DNA from: Candidatus Zixiibacteriota bacterium
GTDB taxonomy: Bacteria > Zixibacteria > MSB-5A5 > GN15 > FEB-12
Length of the DNA stretch: 43,978 nt
Assembly: GCA_022571845.1 (NCBI GenBank)
Contig: JACZXB010000002.1
Location: 1-43,978 of the forward strand
Direction of reading: 5' to 3'
Shown piece after piece: positions 7,843-16,205 of the stretch. The position numbers and the translations under genes are program-made. A model generated the notes under the pieces. The model saw only the letters and a program-made list of their open reading frames with translations. It was not told where the DNA came from and made no database searches. The first letter of the stretch is position 1. Every line of letters starts with the position of its first letter.

Positions 7843-9872
7843 AAACATCAATTGTTGCTTTATTCACACTACTGACACTATCGCTCAACACTGTTTCCGC
7901 AAAAGAGAAGTCCCAGCTGGAAAAACAGTTAGAATTAATTGGATACTATCAGCTGATAGTACATGGCAGGGATAATGTTTCTTCTGAAGCGCTATCGCAA
8001 ATGGATTTCAGTGAAGAGATGCTGCCGCTTAAGTGCGGCACGCCAACTGTTGGGGCCTTCGCGATGGCATTTGACCAGTTTGACAAAGAGCTGATTTCCC
8101 GCCATAGCCTGACATTGTTGGACCGTCCGACTGAGACCGACGAAACCTACGACAGCCCGGGCGGGTTTTTCAAAATTCACTTTACTCGCGTCGGCTCTCA
8201 TGCTGTGTATCAATCAAATATTTCAACCGGAGGAGTTCCTAATTATGTGATCGGTGTAGCCCGGGTTTTTGATTCGGTCTATGTTCATATTATAAACACA
8301 CTCGGCTATCCCTTGCCGCCATCGGACGGAGGCTATGCCCAGGGAGTTGACAGTTTATACGATGTCTATTTGACAAATCTGGGAGGAACAGTTTTCGGCC
8401 TGACCTATCCCGACTCTACGCAATTCGACTCAATAGGGTCGCTTCGAGCAACGTCATTTATTGAAATAGATAATGATTATCAAGAGTCGAGCTTTTCTAC
8501 TTATAACAGCCGGCCGCTTGATGCTGTCAGGGTTACAGCGGCGCACGAATATTTTCATGCCGTGCATTTCGGAATTGACTTTACCGAAATGGAAGACTGG
8601 AACAATCCCCCTCTGCAAAGAAGATATTGGTACGAGATGTCCGCAACCTGGATGGAAGAAGAAATTTATGACAACATAAACGACTATTACTCGGTGCTGC
8701 CTTTCTTTTTCAGAAGGCCGCGCGAATCAATTCAGCAGTTTGAGGGCGCGGCTGATTTTCATCCTTACGGTTCCTGTGTTTTTCCAATCTTTCTAACGGA
8801 AAAGTATGGTGTGGATATTATCAAATCTATCTGGCTCAAATGCGGTTCAATGGGAGTCGGCCCCAACTTTCTGGAAGCAACACAAATTGTGATAGACTCA
8901 GCCAGCAGTGGTACCGAAACTTTCCGTTCTGCTTTCGGTGAGTTTGCTATTTGGAATTTTTTCACCGGTTCCAGAGCTGCCAGCGCTCCACCCGGTGTGG
9001 GTTATACCGAGAGAGCGTTTTACCCGGAGATTCCTGAATCATCATTTACCATTATAAGCAGTTACCCAGCTTCCTTACTTGGAAATGCCAACCCCAAAAA
9101 TCCTGTCCCAAATTCAGCAGCATATTTTAAGCTGGAGAATATGAGAGCTATCGATTACACAGCTGACTCGAATTTTAGGATTTTTGTGTCGTTGGGGGAT
9201 AATCAAGATTCGACACTACCCCAGGGCTGGGCTGTCGGGACCGCCCTTCAGTCTGACACAATTTCAACAGAATATTTTAGCACACTTGCATTCGCCGCCG
9301 ACGACGCGGTGGCATTTATTCAAATCCTTCAACCAAGACAGTACCGCTCGGTTACTTTGATTTTGGCTCCGGCCTCCTGGCGCCGGGAGCCGTTTAGCTC
9401 GATAGATTGGGAAACTGGTTTTGGATACTTTACCGATGAACTACTGGTAGACTCACTAATTGATACGCTTCTAACTATTGATACCAACGCTATCAATATT
9501 TCTGCGGCCCTTCTCACGGCATACCCCAATCCCGCAGTCTTGAGCAATATGAATGACCCGACTCTCACATTCCGTTTCCAGATTCCGACAGATTCTATCT
9601 CTGTTCCGATTTACGGCTCACCATACTGCGTAGTCGATATTTATACGGCAGCGGGTGAATTTATTAACAGTCGTGAAGCTATCGCTGACCCGTATATCAA
9701 CCCTGACCCGTTCATTCGCACAGTTGGTTTTGAAATTGACTGGAATATGCGAAGTCAATCCGGCGAACTCGCTTCATCGGGGGTTTATCTCTGTCTAATG
9801 CGACTGTACACATCTATTAAACGGGATGAACTATTAGCTGAAGACAGAGCCAAGGTTTTAATAGTACGATGA
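7839..9872 (+). CDS. Secreted MXAN_6640-like metalloprotease with FlgD/T9SS-like C-terminal domain
   Basis: Predicted secreted zinc protease. It starts at a TTG that overlaps the previous TGA, with a signal peptide (FTLLTLSLNTVSA, cleavage near residue 21). The zincin motif HEYFH lies at residues 236-240, and a candidate third ligand is in MSATWMEEEIYD (E273-E275), the arrangement of the MXAN_6640 family. Before it, YAQGVDSLYDVYLTNLGGTVFGLTYP is a typical family segment. The last ~140 residues (AYPNPAVLSN, VVDIYTAAGEFI, DWNMRSQSGELASSGVYLCLMRL) match the FlgD-Ig/type IX-sorting-like beta domain that ends many FCB secreted proteins. Export by a T9SS-like route is possible, but the canonical terminal Lys/Arg motif is not obvious. 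Substrate unknown. Confidence 0.75.
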   Translation: MKTSIVALFTLLTLSLNTVSAKEKSQLEKQLELIGYYQLIVHGRDNVSSEALSQMDFSEEMLPLKCGTPTVGAFAMAFDQFDKELISRHSLTLLDRPTETDETYDSPGGFFKIHFTRVGSHAVYQSNISTGGVPNYVIGVARVFDSVYVHIINTLGYPLPPSDGGYAQGVDSLYDVYLTNLGGTVFGLTYPDSTQFDSIGSLRATSFIEIDNDYQESSFSTYNSRPLDAVRVTAAHEYFHAVHFGIDFTEMEDWNNPPLQRRYWYEMSATWMEEEIYDNINDYYSVLPFFFRRPRESIQQFEGAADFHPYGSCVFPIFLTEKYGVDIIKSIWLKCGSMGVGPNFLEATQIVIDSASSGTETFRSAFGEFAIWNFFTGSRAASAPPGVGYTERAFYPEIPESSFTIISSYPASLLGNANPKNPVPNSAAYFKLENMRAIDYTADSNFRIFVSLGDNQDSTLPQGWAVGTALQSDTISTEYFSTLAFAADDAVAFIQILQPRQYRSVTLILAPASWRREPFSSIDWETGFGYFTDELLVDSLIDTLLTIDTNAINISAALLTAYPNPAVLSNMNDPTLTFRFQIPTDSISVPIYGSPYCVVDIYTAAGEFINSREAIADPYINPDPFIRTVGFEIDWNMRSQSGELASSGVYLCLMRLYTSIKRDELLAEDRAKVLIVR

Positions 9873-10396
9873 CGGGCAGTCCGCGGCTGGTGGCCAGGGT
9901 TGCACTTTTTACTGCTCTTATCTATGTCCTGTCCTGGGGGACGACTTTTCTGCCAAATATAAACCCGATTTTCTTTTTGGTTTTTTCCGCGGGCTACTGC
10001 TGGGGAATTATGCCCGGTATTCTGACCGGTATAATCGGCATGGGCTTGTGGACTTTTTTTAATCCATTCGGACCGGCACCGCTGCCGGTTGCTGTGGCTC
10101 AAATTGCCGGCACAGCTCTCTGCGGTGTTCTTGGATTTTTGATAAAGAATCTTATCAAGGTGGATAAGCTGAACTTGCGCTCATATGTAATTCTCGCATT
10201 CTGCGGACTCTTGTGCAGCACGCTTTTTTTTACGAGTGTAAGCGCAGTTGATGCAGTAATGTTTCAGCCTTTCAAGCCCCGATTTATATCAGGTATGTTG
10301 TTCGCGGCCTACGCTATATTGGCCAACGGCATAATGTTTCCGTTGCTTTTTAGTCTGCTTCGCCCTTTTTATTTACGGGAAAACCTGATTAAATGA
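9869..10396 (+). CDS. ECF transporter S component
   Basis: Small integral membrane protein (175 residues, about six hydrophobic segments) resembling substrate-binding S components of energy-coupling-factor importers. Features include the amphipathic start LVARVALFTALIYVLSW, the short helices around FLPNINPIFFLVFSAGYCWGIMPGILTGIIGMGLWTFFNPFGP, and a hydrophobic C-terminal half ending LFSLLRPF. No EcfA ATPase or EcfT gene is next to it, so it would share a module encoded elsewhere (group II type). It overlaps the protease upstream and the outer-membrane barrel downstream by ATGA junctions, so the two importer-like proteins are probably co-expressed. Substrate is not readable; a vitamin such as a corrinoid would fit the barrel partner. 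Confidence 0.68.
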   Translation: MTGSPRLVARVALFTALIYVLSWGTTFLPNINPIFFLVFSAGYCWGIMPGILTGIIGMGLWTFFNPFGPAPLPVAVAQIAGTALCGVLGFLIKNLIKVDKLNLRSYVILAFCGLLCSTLFFTSVSAVDAVMFQPFKPRFISGMLFAAYAILANGIMFPLLFSLLRPFYLRENLIK

Positions 10397-12402
10397 ATTT
10401 AGCCCGAATTACATTGTTTCTCTTAGTTATAATTGCGCCGCATTTTCTTATGGCGCAGGAAAATGAAAGTGACAGTTCCCAAACAGACTCGCTCAAAGAT
10501 TCAACTCTTATAATAGAAACTTTGCAGCCGGGGGAGGCACTGCTTGATGAACTTACCGAGTCTCAGCGCAAGGTAGTAGATATGAGCCGGCGTCTCGAAG
10601 AATTCAAGGCCGCCCGGCAGCTGCCTCCGCGACTTTCCTTTTATGACAGCCTGGTTGCGTATTTTGCGTCCGAAAGGTTTAATCGCCGCCAACAAATCGA
10701 CCGCTCGGTTTCTTTTGATGCCGGAGATTACTTCAAGTTTGACCCTTCGTTTATGATCTGGGATTATCAGACGGTACCGATGCGAAAAACTGTGCAGCCC
10801 TTTGGTCTGACCGGCAACCGTCTTAATATTTTTTCAAACGGTTATCAGCATCAGCCGTTCGAACATATCATCGAACCGGACGGCATGACTGATATGAACG
10901 ATATCCCGACAGCGCTTGATGGCAATATTTATATTATACCGGGCGCGCTGGGACAATTTTTGGGCGGGCGGCAGCCGCTGGCAACACTCCTGACCACTTC
11001 TGCGAAAACGGAAGACGACCAGCCTGCAACAATATTATTGGCTGATAAAGGCTGGTATGGCTACGACTATGTCCGCGGAGGCTATAGCCGAAAATTTGCC
11101 AGTGGTCGCGAGATGTCTTTCTTTCTCGGAAGTCGGGATACAGATGGCATTGTTTTCGGAAGAGGCGATGATAACTCTCACTACCAAGCTTCGGTCTATC
11201 TGCCACTGACGGATAATACGGCGATCATTTCAGCGGGGCAGATGTATGAGCGGCAGGCAGCATTTGTGGTTCGTCCCGGATTGTCTACCTTGCCGTTTTT
11301 CAGAGAACGTTTTGACCGAAGTTTCAGGGCTGCTCTTGAATTCCAAAACGACAGCCGCACTTCGCGGGCAGAAATCGGCTATGAGCATTTGCGCCAGGGT
11401 TCTTACCTTGATTTTGCCTACAAAGGGAGATTTAACCGTACCGGTCATGGCAGTTTTTTAAAATATGAAAGAGCTGACGGTTCAATTCTCTGGCAGTTGG
11501 AATCTAAGGCAAACATTCTGGAATATGATAACGGCTTTGGTCAGTTCGACCGCTTCAGCGCCTCACTTTTTGTCAATATGGTAAAACTAAACAAGTCCGG
11601 GAAGTTTGGGCTTAGAGCCGGCTCAAACTATTCGGACGACTATAGTTTTATGCCGTCGGTAGCTGCTCTCTATCAGTTTGAGAGCGATAAATTCTTTCTG
11701 CAGCTGTCGGCTTCATATACCGAAAACGAGCCGTCACTGCACCAATTAAATCTGCCGTACCAGGAAGCAGATGTTTTCGGCACGTTTGGATGGAATTATG
11801 CCGAGGGGGGAACCCCAAATTTGAAGAAAGAAAGACTTTTAGTCGGCAATCTGATAATTGAACCCGGTACGGTCGAGAACAAAATTACTCTCAGCATTAC
11901 TGGAGGGAGAATAAGCAACGTAATTGAGTGGACAGACCAGTTCTTGCCCGGAGCCGGCAGTCCAAAGTTTTATTCACCTGTTAACGACAACCTGACTTTC
12001 TATACAGCTTCAGTAAAGCCAAGTTTGCGTCTGTCGGATTTTTTGAGATTTGATGCAGGTGGTGCGTATTACAAATCTGATTACGATACCCTGGGAGTTA
12101 GACCATATCGTCCGGAGTACAACTTATTCTCAGGCTTGGAGCTTCATTATTTTTGGAAAAGTCGCCTGGTGAATTTGTATGCCTACGGTGAGCTGAGATA
12201 CGTTGGTCCTTACGATGGCTACGACAAGACAGGCTTAGGCGATGAACTGGTCGCCAATACAAAATTTACACTCGGCCTGCATAATTTCAGTTTCCATCTG
12301 GTTTTCCAGAACCACTTCGATAAGCAATATGAAGTGCGCGAAAATCTGACACTATCCGGCCGTGTATTCTATTACGGCCTGGTCTGGAAATTCTACGATT
12401 AG
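10393..12402 (+). CDS. TonB-dependent-receptor-like outer-membrane beta-barrel
   Basis: Outer-membrane protein of 669 residues. The signal peptide ends near MAQ (residue 21). Residues 25-130 are a polar, helical segment with an unusual Ser/Asp/Leu-rich start. Residues ~135-200 (LNIFSNGYQHQPFEHIIEPDG, IYIIPGALGQFLGG) resemble a reduced plug domain, with the VlPG-like element seen in TonB receptors. The rest alternates aromatic strands (GYSRKFASGREMSFFLGS, FDRSFRAALEFQNDS, LSGRVFYYGLVWKFYD) and ends in an aromatic residue next to the last, as barrels do. I see no TonB box, so energisation is unproven. Genetic coupling to the ECF S component suggests a two-membrane uptake route for one ligand. 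Confidence 0.72.
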   Translation: MNLARITLFLLVIIAPHFLMAQENESDSSQTDSLKDSTLIIETLQPGEALLDELTESQRKVVDMSRRLEEFKAARQLPPRLSFYDSLVAYFASERFNRRQQIDRSVSFDAGDYFKFDPSFMIWDYQTVPMRKTVQPFGLTGNRLNIFSNGYQHQPFEHIIEPDGMTDMNDIPTALDGNIYIIPGALGQFLGGRQPLATLLTTSAKTEDDQPATILLADKGWYGYDYVRGGYSRKFASGREMSFFLGSRDTDGIVFGRGDDNSHYQASVYLPLTDNTAIISAGQMYERQAAFVVRPGLSTLPFFRERFDRSFRAALEFQNDSRTSRAEIGYEHLRQGSYLDFAYKGRFNRTGHGSFLKYERADGSILWQLESKANILEYDNGFGQFDRFSASLFVNMVKLNKSGKFGLRAGSNYSDDYSFMPSVAALYQFESDKFFLQLSASYTENEPSLHQLNLPYQEADVFGTFGWNYAEGGTPNLKKERLLVGNLIIEPGTVENKITLSITGGRISNVIEWTDQFLPGAGSPKFYSPVNDNLTFYTASVKPSLRLSDFLRFDAGGAYYKSDYDTLGVRPYRPEYNLFSGLELHYFWKSRLVNLYAYGELRYVGPYDGYDKTGLGDELVANTKFTLGLHNFSFHLVFQNHFDKQYEVRENLTLSGRVFYYGLVWKFYD

Positions 12403-12410
12403 GAGTTTCG

Positions 12411-13694
12411 ATGCGCTCTGTTCTTTTTCGTAAAGATGTGATGGGCTGGTCGCTTTACGACTTCGCCAATACCATCTTCTCAATGAACATTATCTCTCTT
12501 TATCTGAAACGTTATATCGTTGAAGACTTGGGCAAAGACGACCGCTGGTTCGATATTCCCTATTCTATTTCTATGGTGATAGCGGCCATAGTTCTGCCGG
12601 CGATGGGGGCAATATCCGACCATTCAACCAAGAAAAAAACGTTTGTCATACTGTTTACAATAACTTGCTGTCTGGCGACCGGTCTGATGTCACTGGTACC
12701 GGCTTCGGCAGTAATGGTGATAGTGCTGCTTCTGATAATTTCGAACTTCACTTATGAAGCTTCGATGCCTTTTTACAACGCCTTGCTTTATTCGGTAGCT
12801 TATGGAAAAGAAGCCAGGTTCGTCTCCGGGTTTGGAGTAGCTTTCGGCTATATGGGAGCGATTTTGGGAGTCCTGGCGGTTGGTCCCTTTGTCGACATGT
12901 ATGGCAAGCAAGGCTCGTTTCTGCCGACGGCAGTTATGTTCTTACTGCTTAGCATTCCTTTCGTTTTATGGGTTCGCGAGAAACCGGTAAAGTTTCCTGG
13001 CAAAGCGACTATAAAGAAAGGCTATCAGGACGTATGGGACGGCATCCGCCTGACAAAAAAGTACCCGGGTGTAGCGCGTTTTTTGGTGGCTGACTACTTT
13101 TTCGAAGACGCTGTTACAACTGTGATAATAAATATCAGCCTTTACTGCTCAATTGTACTGGGATTCTCTGAATTAGGTATCAGATATTTTCTGATCATAA
13201 CACCCATCTCTGCCGTAATTGGCTCTTACATAATAGGTCATCTTTCCCGCACATACTGTCTCAAAAAAATGTTGAACATAATCATCTGGGGCTGGGTCAT
13301 TTCATTGATTGCCTTCGTATTTGTTGAAAATGTTGTTTTGATATACATCCTGGGTTCGATTGTAGGAATTCTTTTGGGGGGACTCTGGACAACTTCGCGG
13401 CCGCTTCTGGCTGAACTGGTCCCCCAGGAGGAGCTTGGCCGGTTTTTCGGGCTGTTTTCTCTTTCAGGCAGAGCGGCAGCTATTGTTGGGCCGCTTATAT
13501 GGACAACCGTTGTCTATTTCTTTAACCCGCAGCGACCAATGGGGCAGTTGGTGATTGATGTACTGAATATTGAAGAGGCCGATCAAGCGGCGCTGCCTTA
13601 CAAAATCGGCATATTAACTCTGGTTGTAATGATGCTGGTTGGGTTGTATATATTCAGGAAAGTTCCAACTACGGAGTCAAAAGTTAGTGGCTAA
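12411..13694 (+). CDS. MFS transporter, UMF1/Atg22-like
   Basis: Inner-membrane transporter of about 12 helices in 427 residues. The start DVMGWSLYDFANTIFSMNI is the hallmark of the UMF1 (Atg22-like) branch of the major facilitator superfamily; GAISDHSTKKKTFV is the conserved cytoplasmic loop between helices 2 and 3, and LWTTSRPLLAELVPQEELGRFFGLFSLSGRAAAIVGPLIW is the typical C-terminal half motif. It starts eight bases after the barrel gene with TTAGGAGTTTCG as SD. Fungal relatives export amino acids from the vacuole; the bacterial substrate is unknown. Confidence 0.88.
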   Translation: MRSVLFRKDVMGWSLYDFANTIFSMNIISLYLKRYIVEDLGKDDRWFDIPYSISMVIAAIVLPAMGAISDHSTKKKTFVILFTITCCLATGLMSLVPASAVMVIVLLLIISNFTYEASMPFYNALLYSVAYGKEARFVSGFGVAFGYMGAILGVLAVGPFVDMYGKQGSFLPTAVMFLLLSIPFVLWVREKPVKFPGKATIKKGYQDVWDGIRLTKKYPGVARFLVADYFFEDAVTTVIINISLYCSIVLGFSELGIRYFLIITPISAVIGSYIIGHLSRTYCLKKMLNIIIWGWVISLIAFVFVENVVLIYILGSIVGILLGGLWTTSRPLLAELVPQEELGRFFGLFSLSGRAAAIVGPLIWTTVVYFFNPQRPMGQLVIDVLNIEEADQAALPYKIGILTLVVMMLVGLYIFRKVPTTESKVSG

Positions 13695-14739
13695 AAAAGT
13701 CGGCGACTGGTATAACTATTCCGGCGCCATACATATGCATACTACAGAGTCGGACGGCACCAAATCGCTTGAGGAAGTCGCCGAGATAGGGCAGAAGTGC
13801 GGGCTGGATTTTATGCTCTTTTCTGATCATATGACTTTGGAGCTTAAGAAGTCCGGAAAAGAGGGATTTTACGGCAAGACTTTGGTCTTGATCGGCTATG
13901 AACATAACGACCCTGATGACAAAAATCACTTTCTCATATTTGAATCTCCGGAAGTCTACCCCGAGGAAATGTCGGTCAAAGAATATGTCAGCGCTGCAGT
14001 TTCTGATAAGAGTATAAATTTTCTGGCACATCCTGATGAGATCCGCAAAACCCTGATAGAATATCCGCCATATCCCTGGACAGACTGGTCTGTCGAGGGG
14101 TTTACCGGAATTGAACTGTGGAATCATATGTCAGAATGGATGGAGAAGCTGACCAGGTACAATAAACTGCTGATGACCTTTTCGCCGAGAAAGTCGATGG
14201 TCGGGCCGACAGCACGGATATTAAAGAAATGGGACGAATTAAATCTAAAACGTAAAGTAGTGGGCGTTGCCGGAGTAGATGCCCACGCCTTTCCTGTCAA
14301 GGCCGGGCCGTTTACTGTTGAAATCTTCCCCTACAAAGTACATTTCCGGGCACTTCGCAGCCATGTTCTGCTGCCGCATCGTCTATCGGAAGAACTCGAA
14401 CAAGCCAAATGGCAAATCTACGACGCTTTAAGAGATTGCAGAGTGTTCTTATCAAATATGCGCTGGGGAGAGGCTGACAGTTTCGAATTCTATGGAATTC
14501 AAGGTTCGTCCCGGGTTGTTTGCGGAGGCAGCCTTGAGACAGCAGCTAACGCCAAGCTTCAAATAAAGCTTCCCGAAAAAGCCTCAATAAAGCTGATTCA
14601 TAATGGAAACACAGTTCTGACAGCAGATACAGACAATCTCGAATATTCTGTCAAAGAAAAAGGGATTTACAGGGTTGAAGCCTGGAGAGGCTCGCGGGGC
14701 TGGATTTTTTCCAATCATATTCGAATCGGGATCTCCTGA
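13687..14739 (+). CDS. PHP-domain metallohydrolase (CehA/McbA-like)
   Basis: Second PHP-type protein in this run, 350 residues from the GTG at 13687 that overlaps the MFS stop (the frame is open to 13639 but that part is not conserved). Metal motifs: GAIHMHTTESDGTKSLEE (H16, H18, D23), LDFMLFSDHMTL, IGYEHND, INFLAHPDEI and GVAGVDAHAF. The C-terminal ~90 residues form a beta-rich appendage (ASIKLIHNGNTVLTADT, GIYRVEAWRGSRGWIFSNHIRIG) similar to the Ig-like tails of CehA-type hydrolases. No signal peptide is visible from this start. Phosphoester substrate unknown; it is only distantly similar to the other PHP protein here. Confidence 0.8.
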   Translation: MAKKVGDWYNYSGAIHMHTTESDGTKSLEEVAEIGQKCGLDFMLFSDHMTLELKKSGKEGFYGKTLVLIGYEHNDPDDKNHFLIFESPEVYPEEMSVKEYVSAAVSDKSINFLAHPDEIRKTLIEYPPYPWTDWSVEGFTGIELWNHMSEWMEKLTRYNKLLMTFSPRKSMVGPTARILKKWDELNLKRKVVGVAGVDAHAFPVKAGPFTVEIFPYKVHFRALRSHVLLPHRLSEELEQAKWQIYDALRDCRVFLSNMRWGEADSFEFYGIQGSSRVVCGGSLETAANAKLQIKLPEKASIKLIHNGNTVLTADTDNLEYSVKEKGIYRVEAWRGSRGWIFSNHIRIGIS

Positions 14740-14753
14740 ACGGTTCGTATTAA

Positions 14754-15149
14754 ATGGAATATCAAGTTTGCAGTTTCTTTGGAGAATCAAAGCAGAGCCT
14801 GCCCGCAGGGGATACTGCCTGCAAGTTTGTGCTGGTTAAAAATCAAAAGACCGCCTGGCTTGTTTTTGGCCCTATTAACAAATATCGCTATCACGCCCAC
14901 TTAGTTGAAGGGCTGTGTAACCATCTGGGATTAGCTTCAGTTTGGGTAAAGAAGCCGGATCTGGTTAATATTCCTGATAAAGATGTCGAAATTATGGGTG
15001 GGGGTATCATGAATTTTGATTCGAAGGAGAATCTGATTAAATTCGGCGGGATATCAAGAGCATATGGCGAATATAATCGGAGCGAATTACAGAATCTTTT
15101 GAAGAGTCACAGCCTGTTTAAAAACAGTTTAACTAAAGTTGGAACGTGA
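14754..15149 (+). CDS. Janus/Ocnus family protein, PHPT1-like (candidate phosphohistidine phosphatase)
   Basis: A 131-residue protein resembling eukaryotic PHPT1/Janus. Aligned by eye: CKFVLVKN with PHPT1 KYVLIRV; KYRYHAHLVEGL with AEYHADIYDK, placing H47 at the catalytic histidine (PHPT1 H53); VEIMGGGIMNFDSKENLIKFGGISRAYGEYNRSE with the ECLGGGRISHQS...IHVYGYSMAYG segment. The order and spacing agree, so I favour this fold, though overall identity is low. It is the last gene before the nuo promoter. If active it would remove phosphate from histidine (or lysine) side chains in the cytosol. I could not find a clear SD before the ATG; the N-terminal ~20 residues may not be conserved. Confidence 0.6.
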   Translation: MEYQVCSFFGESKQSLPAGDTACKFVLVKNQKTAWLVFGPINKYRYHAHLVEGLCNHLGLASVWVKKPDLVNIPDKDVEIMGGGIMNFDSKENLIKFGGISRAYGEYNRSELQNLLKSHSLFKNSLTKVGT

Positions 15150-15229
15150 GCCGGTCTTTTGCGATTATAGTACTAAAGGGATAGTGAGTGTTGTGTGCCA
15201 TCAAAAGAACCATTTGCAGGTGAAAAACC

Positions 15230-15258
15230 TTGACTTTGAAACCCAGTCGGGCTACTGT
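15230..15258 (+). promoter_or_regulatory. Predicted nuo operon promoter
   Basis: TTGACT (15230-15235), 17-base spacer, TACTGT (15253-15258). Predicted start near 15265 gives a leader of under 20 bases to the nuoA ATG at 15282, with no recognisable SD. The -35 is excellent; the -10 keeps only the key T1, A2 and T6. Confidence 0.5.
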
Positions 15259-15281
15259 GATGGCCTTATAAAATTGTAATT

Positions 15282-15638
15282 ATGTTTGAACAGTTATTTC
15301 CGATACTGCTGCTTTTTGTAGTCGCCGCCGTCCTGGCCGGGGTGCTGATATCCTTGTCCATATTTATTGGCAGAAGGACAAAATTAGGCAAAAAAGGGCA
15401 ACCCTATGAGTGCGGAATTGATCCCGAAGGGACAACCCGTGAGCCGTTTCCCGTAAAATTCTATATGGTTGCTATTCTTTTTATTCTTTTCGATATTGAG
15501 GTAATCTTCCTCTATCCCTGGGCAGTTATCTCTAAGGAATTAGGCATGTTTGGTTTTATAGAAATGCTCGTATTTGTTCTGATTCTTTTGGTTGGTTATT
15601 TCTACATTCTTGGAAGGGGCGCCCTAAAATGGGACTAG
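15282..15638 (+). CDS. nuoA: NADH-quinone oxidoreductase subunit A
   Basis: Membrane subunit A of complex I, at the junction between the peripheral and membrane arms. Three helices in 118 residues; the conserved loop [13 protein letters not shown], with the loop cysteine that switches accessibility between active states in mitochondrial ND3, and the following [24 protein letters not shown] are diagnostic. The ATG has no SD in its short leader, so translation may rely on leader weakness of structure. It overlaps nuoB by ten bases. Confidence 0.96.
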   Translation: MFEQLFPILLLFVVAAVLAGVLISLSIFIGRRTKLGKKGQPYECGIDPEGTTREPFPVKFYMVAILFILFDIEVIFLYPWAVISKELGMFGFIEMLVFVLILLVGYFYILGRGALKWD

Positions 15639-16132
15639 AAGAAAAAATTCCTGACTCTATTATATTGACGTCGCTGGACAAAATGGTCAACTGGGCTAGA
15701 AAGAGATCAATGTGGCCGTTAGGATTTGGCCTGGCCTGTTGTGCGATTGAAATGATTTCCACTTTCGCCGCTCACTTTGATCTGGCCCGCTACGGTATGG
15801 AAGTAATGCGGGCCTCACCTAGGCAGGCTGACCTTATGATAGTTGCCGGACGCGTTTCTATGAAAATGGTGCCGGTAATAAAGACTTTGTATGAGCAGAT
15901 GCCGAACCCCAAATGGGTTATTTCGATGGGAGCCTGCGCCTCATGCGGCGGGGTATTCAATAATTATGCCATTTTGCAGGGTGTGGACAGAATCATTCCC
16001 GTTGATATATATGTGCCGGGCTGTCCCCCCAGACCCGAGCAGCTAATGGACGGCATTTTGAAACTACAAGAAATAGTAGAAAAAGATTCCCTGAAAAAAG
16101 TACATGAAGAGTGGGGACGTAAGGCGGTTTAG
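15629..16132 (+). CDS. nuoB: NADH-quinone oxidoreductase subunit B
   Basis: Carries the terminal [4Fe-4S] cluster N2 that reduces quinone. Ligands are the tandem cysteines C37-C38 (GLACCAIEM), the cysteine in GACASCGG near residue 103 and the one in [11 protein letters not shown] near residue 133. [15 protein letters not shown] and the quinone-site neighbour region are intact. Length 167 is normal. Start overlaps nuoA and follows GAAGGGG. Confidence 0.97.
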   Translation: MGLEEKIPDSIILTSLDKMVNWARKRSMWPLGFGLACCAIEMISTFAAHFDLARYGMEVMRASPRQADLMIVAGRVSMKMVPVIKTLYEQMPNPKWVISMGACASCGGVFNNYAILQGVDRIIPVDIYVPGCPPRPEQLMDGILKLQEIVEKDSLKKVHEEWGRKAV

Positions 16133-16139
16133 TTTAACT

Positions 16140-16205
16140 ATGAAGTCTTATAGTAAGAGGAATGTTTTGAAGAGGTTTGTGAAATTAGGAACAAGCGTTA
16201 ACTGA
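16140..16205 (+). CDS. Possible 21-residue basic leader peptide coupled to nuoC
   Basis: In the 72-base gap between nuoB and nuoC, the only sizeable gap in the first part of this operon, an ATG at 16140 opens a 22-codon frame whose TGA (16203-16205) overlaps the nuoC ATG as TGATG. The product would begin MKSYSKRNVLKRF and is rich in Lys and Arg. The exact junction suggests translational coupling, but there is no good SD and such a frame can arise by chance. It may only be a spacer. Confidence 0.25.
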   Translation: MKSYSKRNVLKRFVKLGTSVN

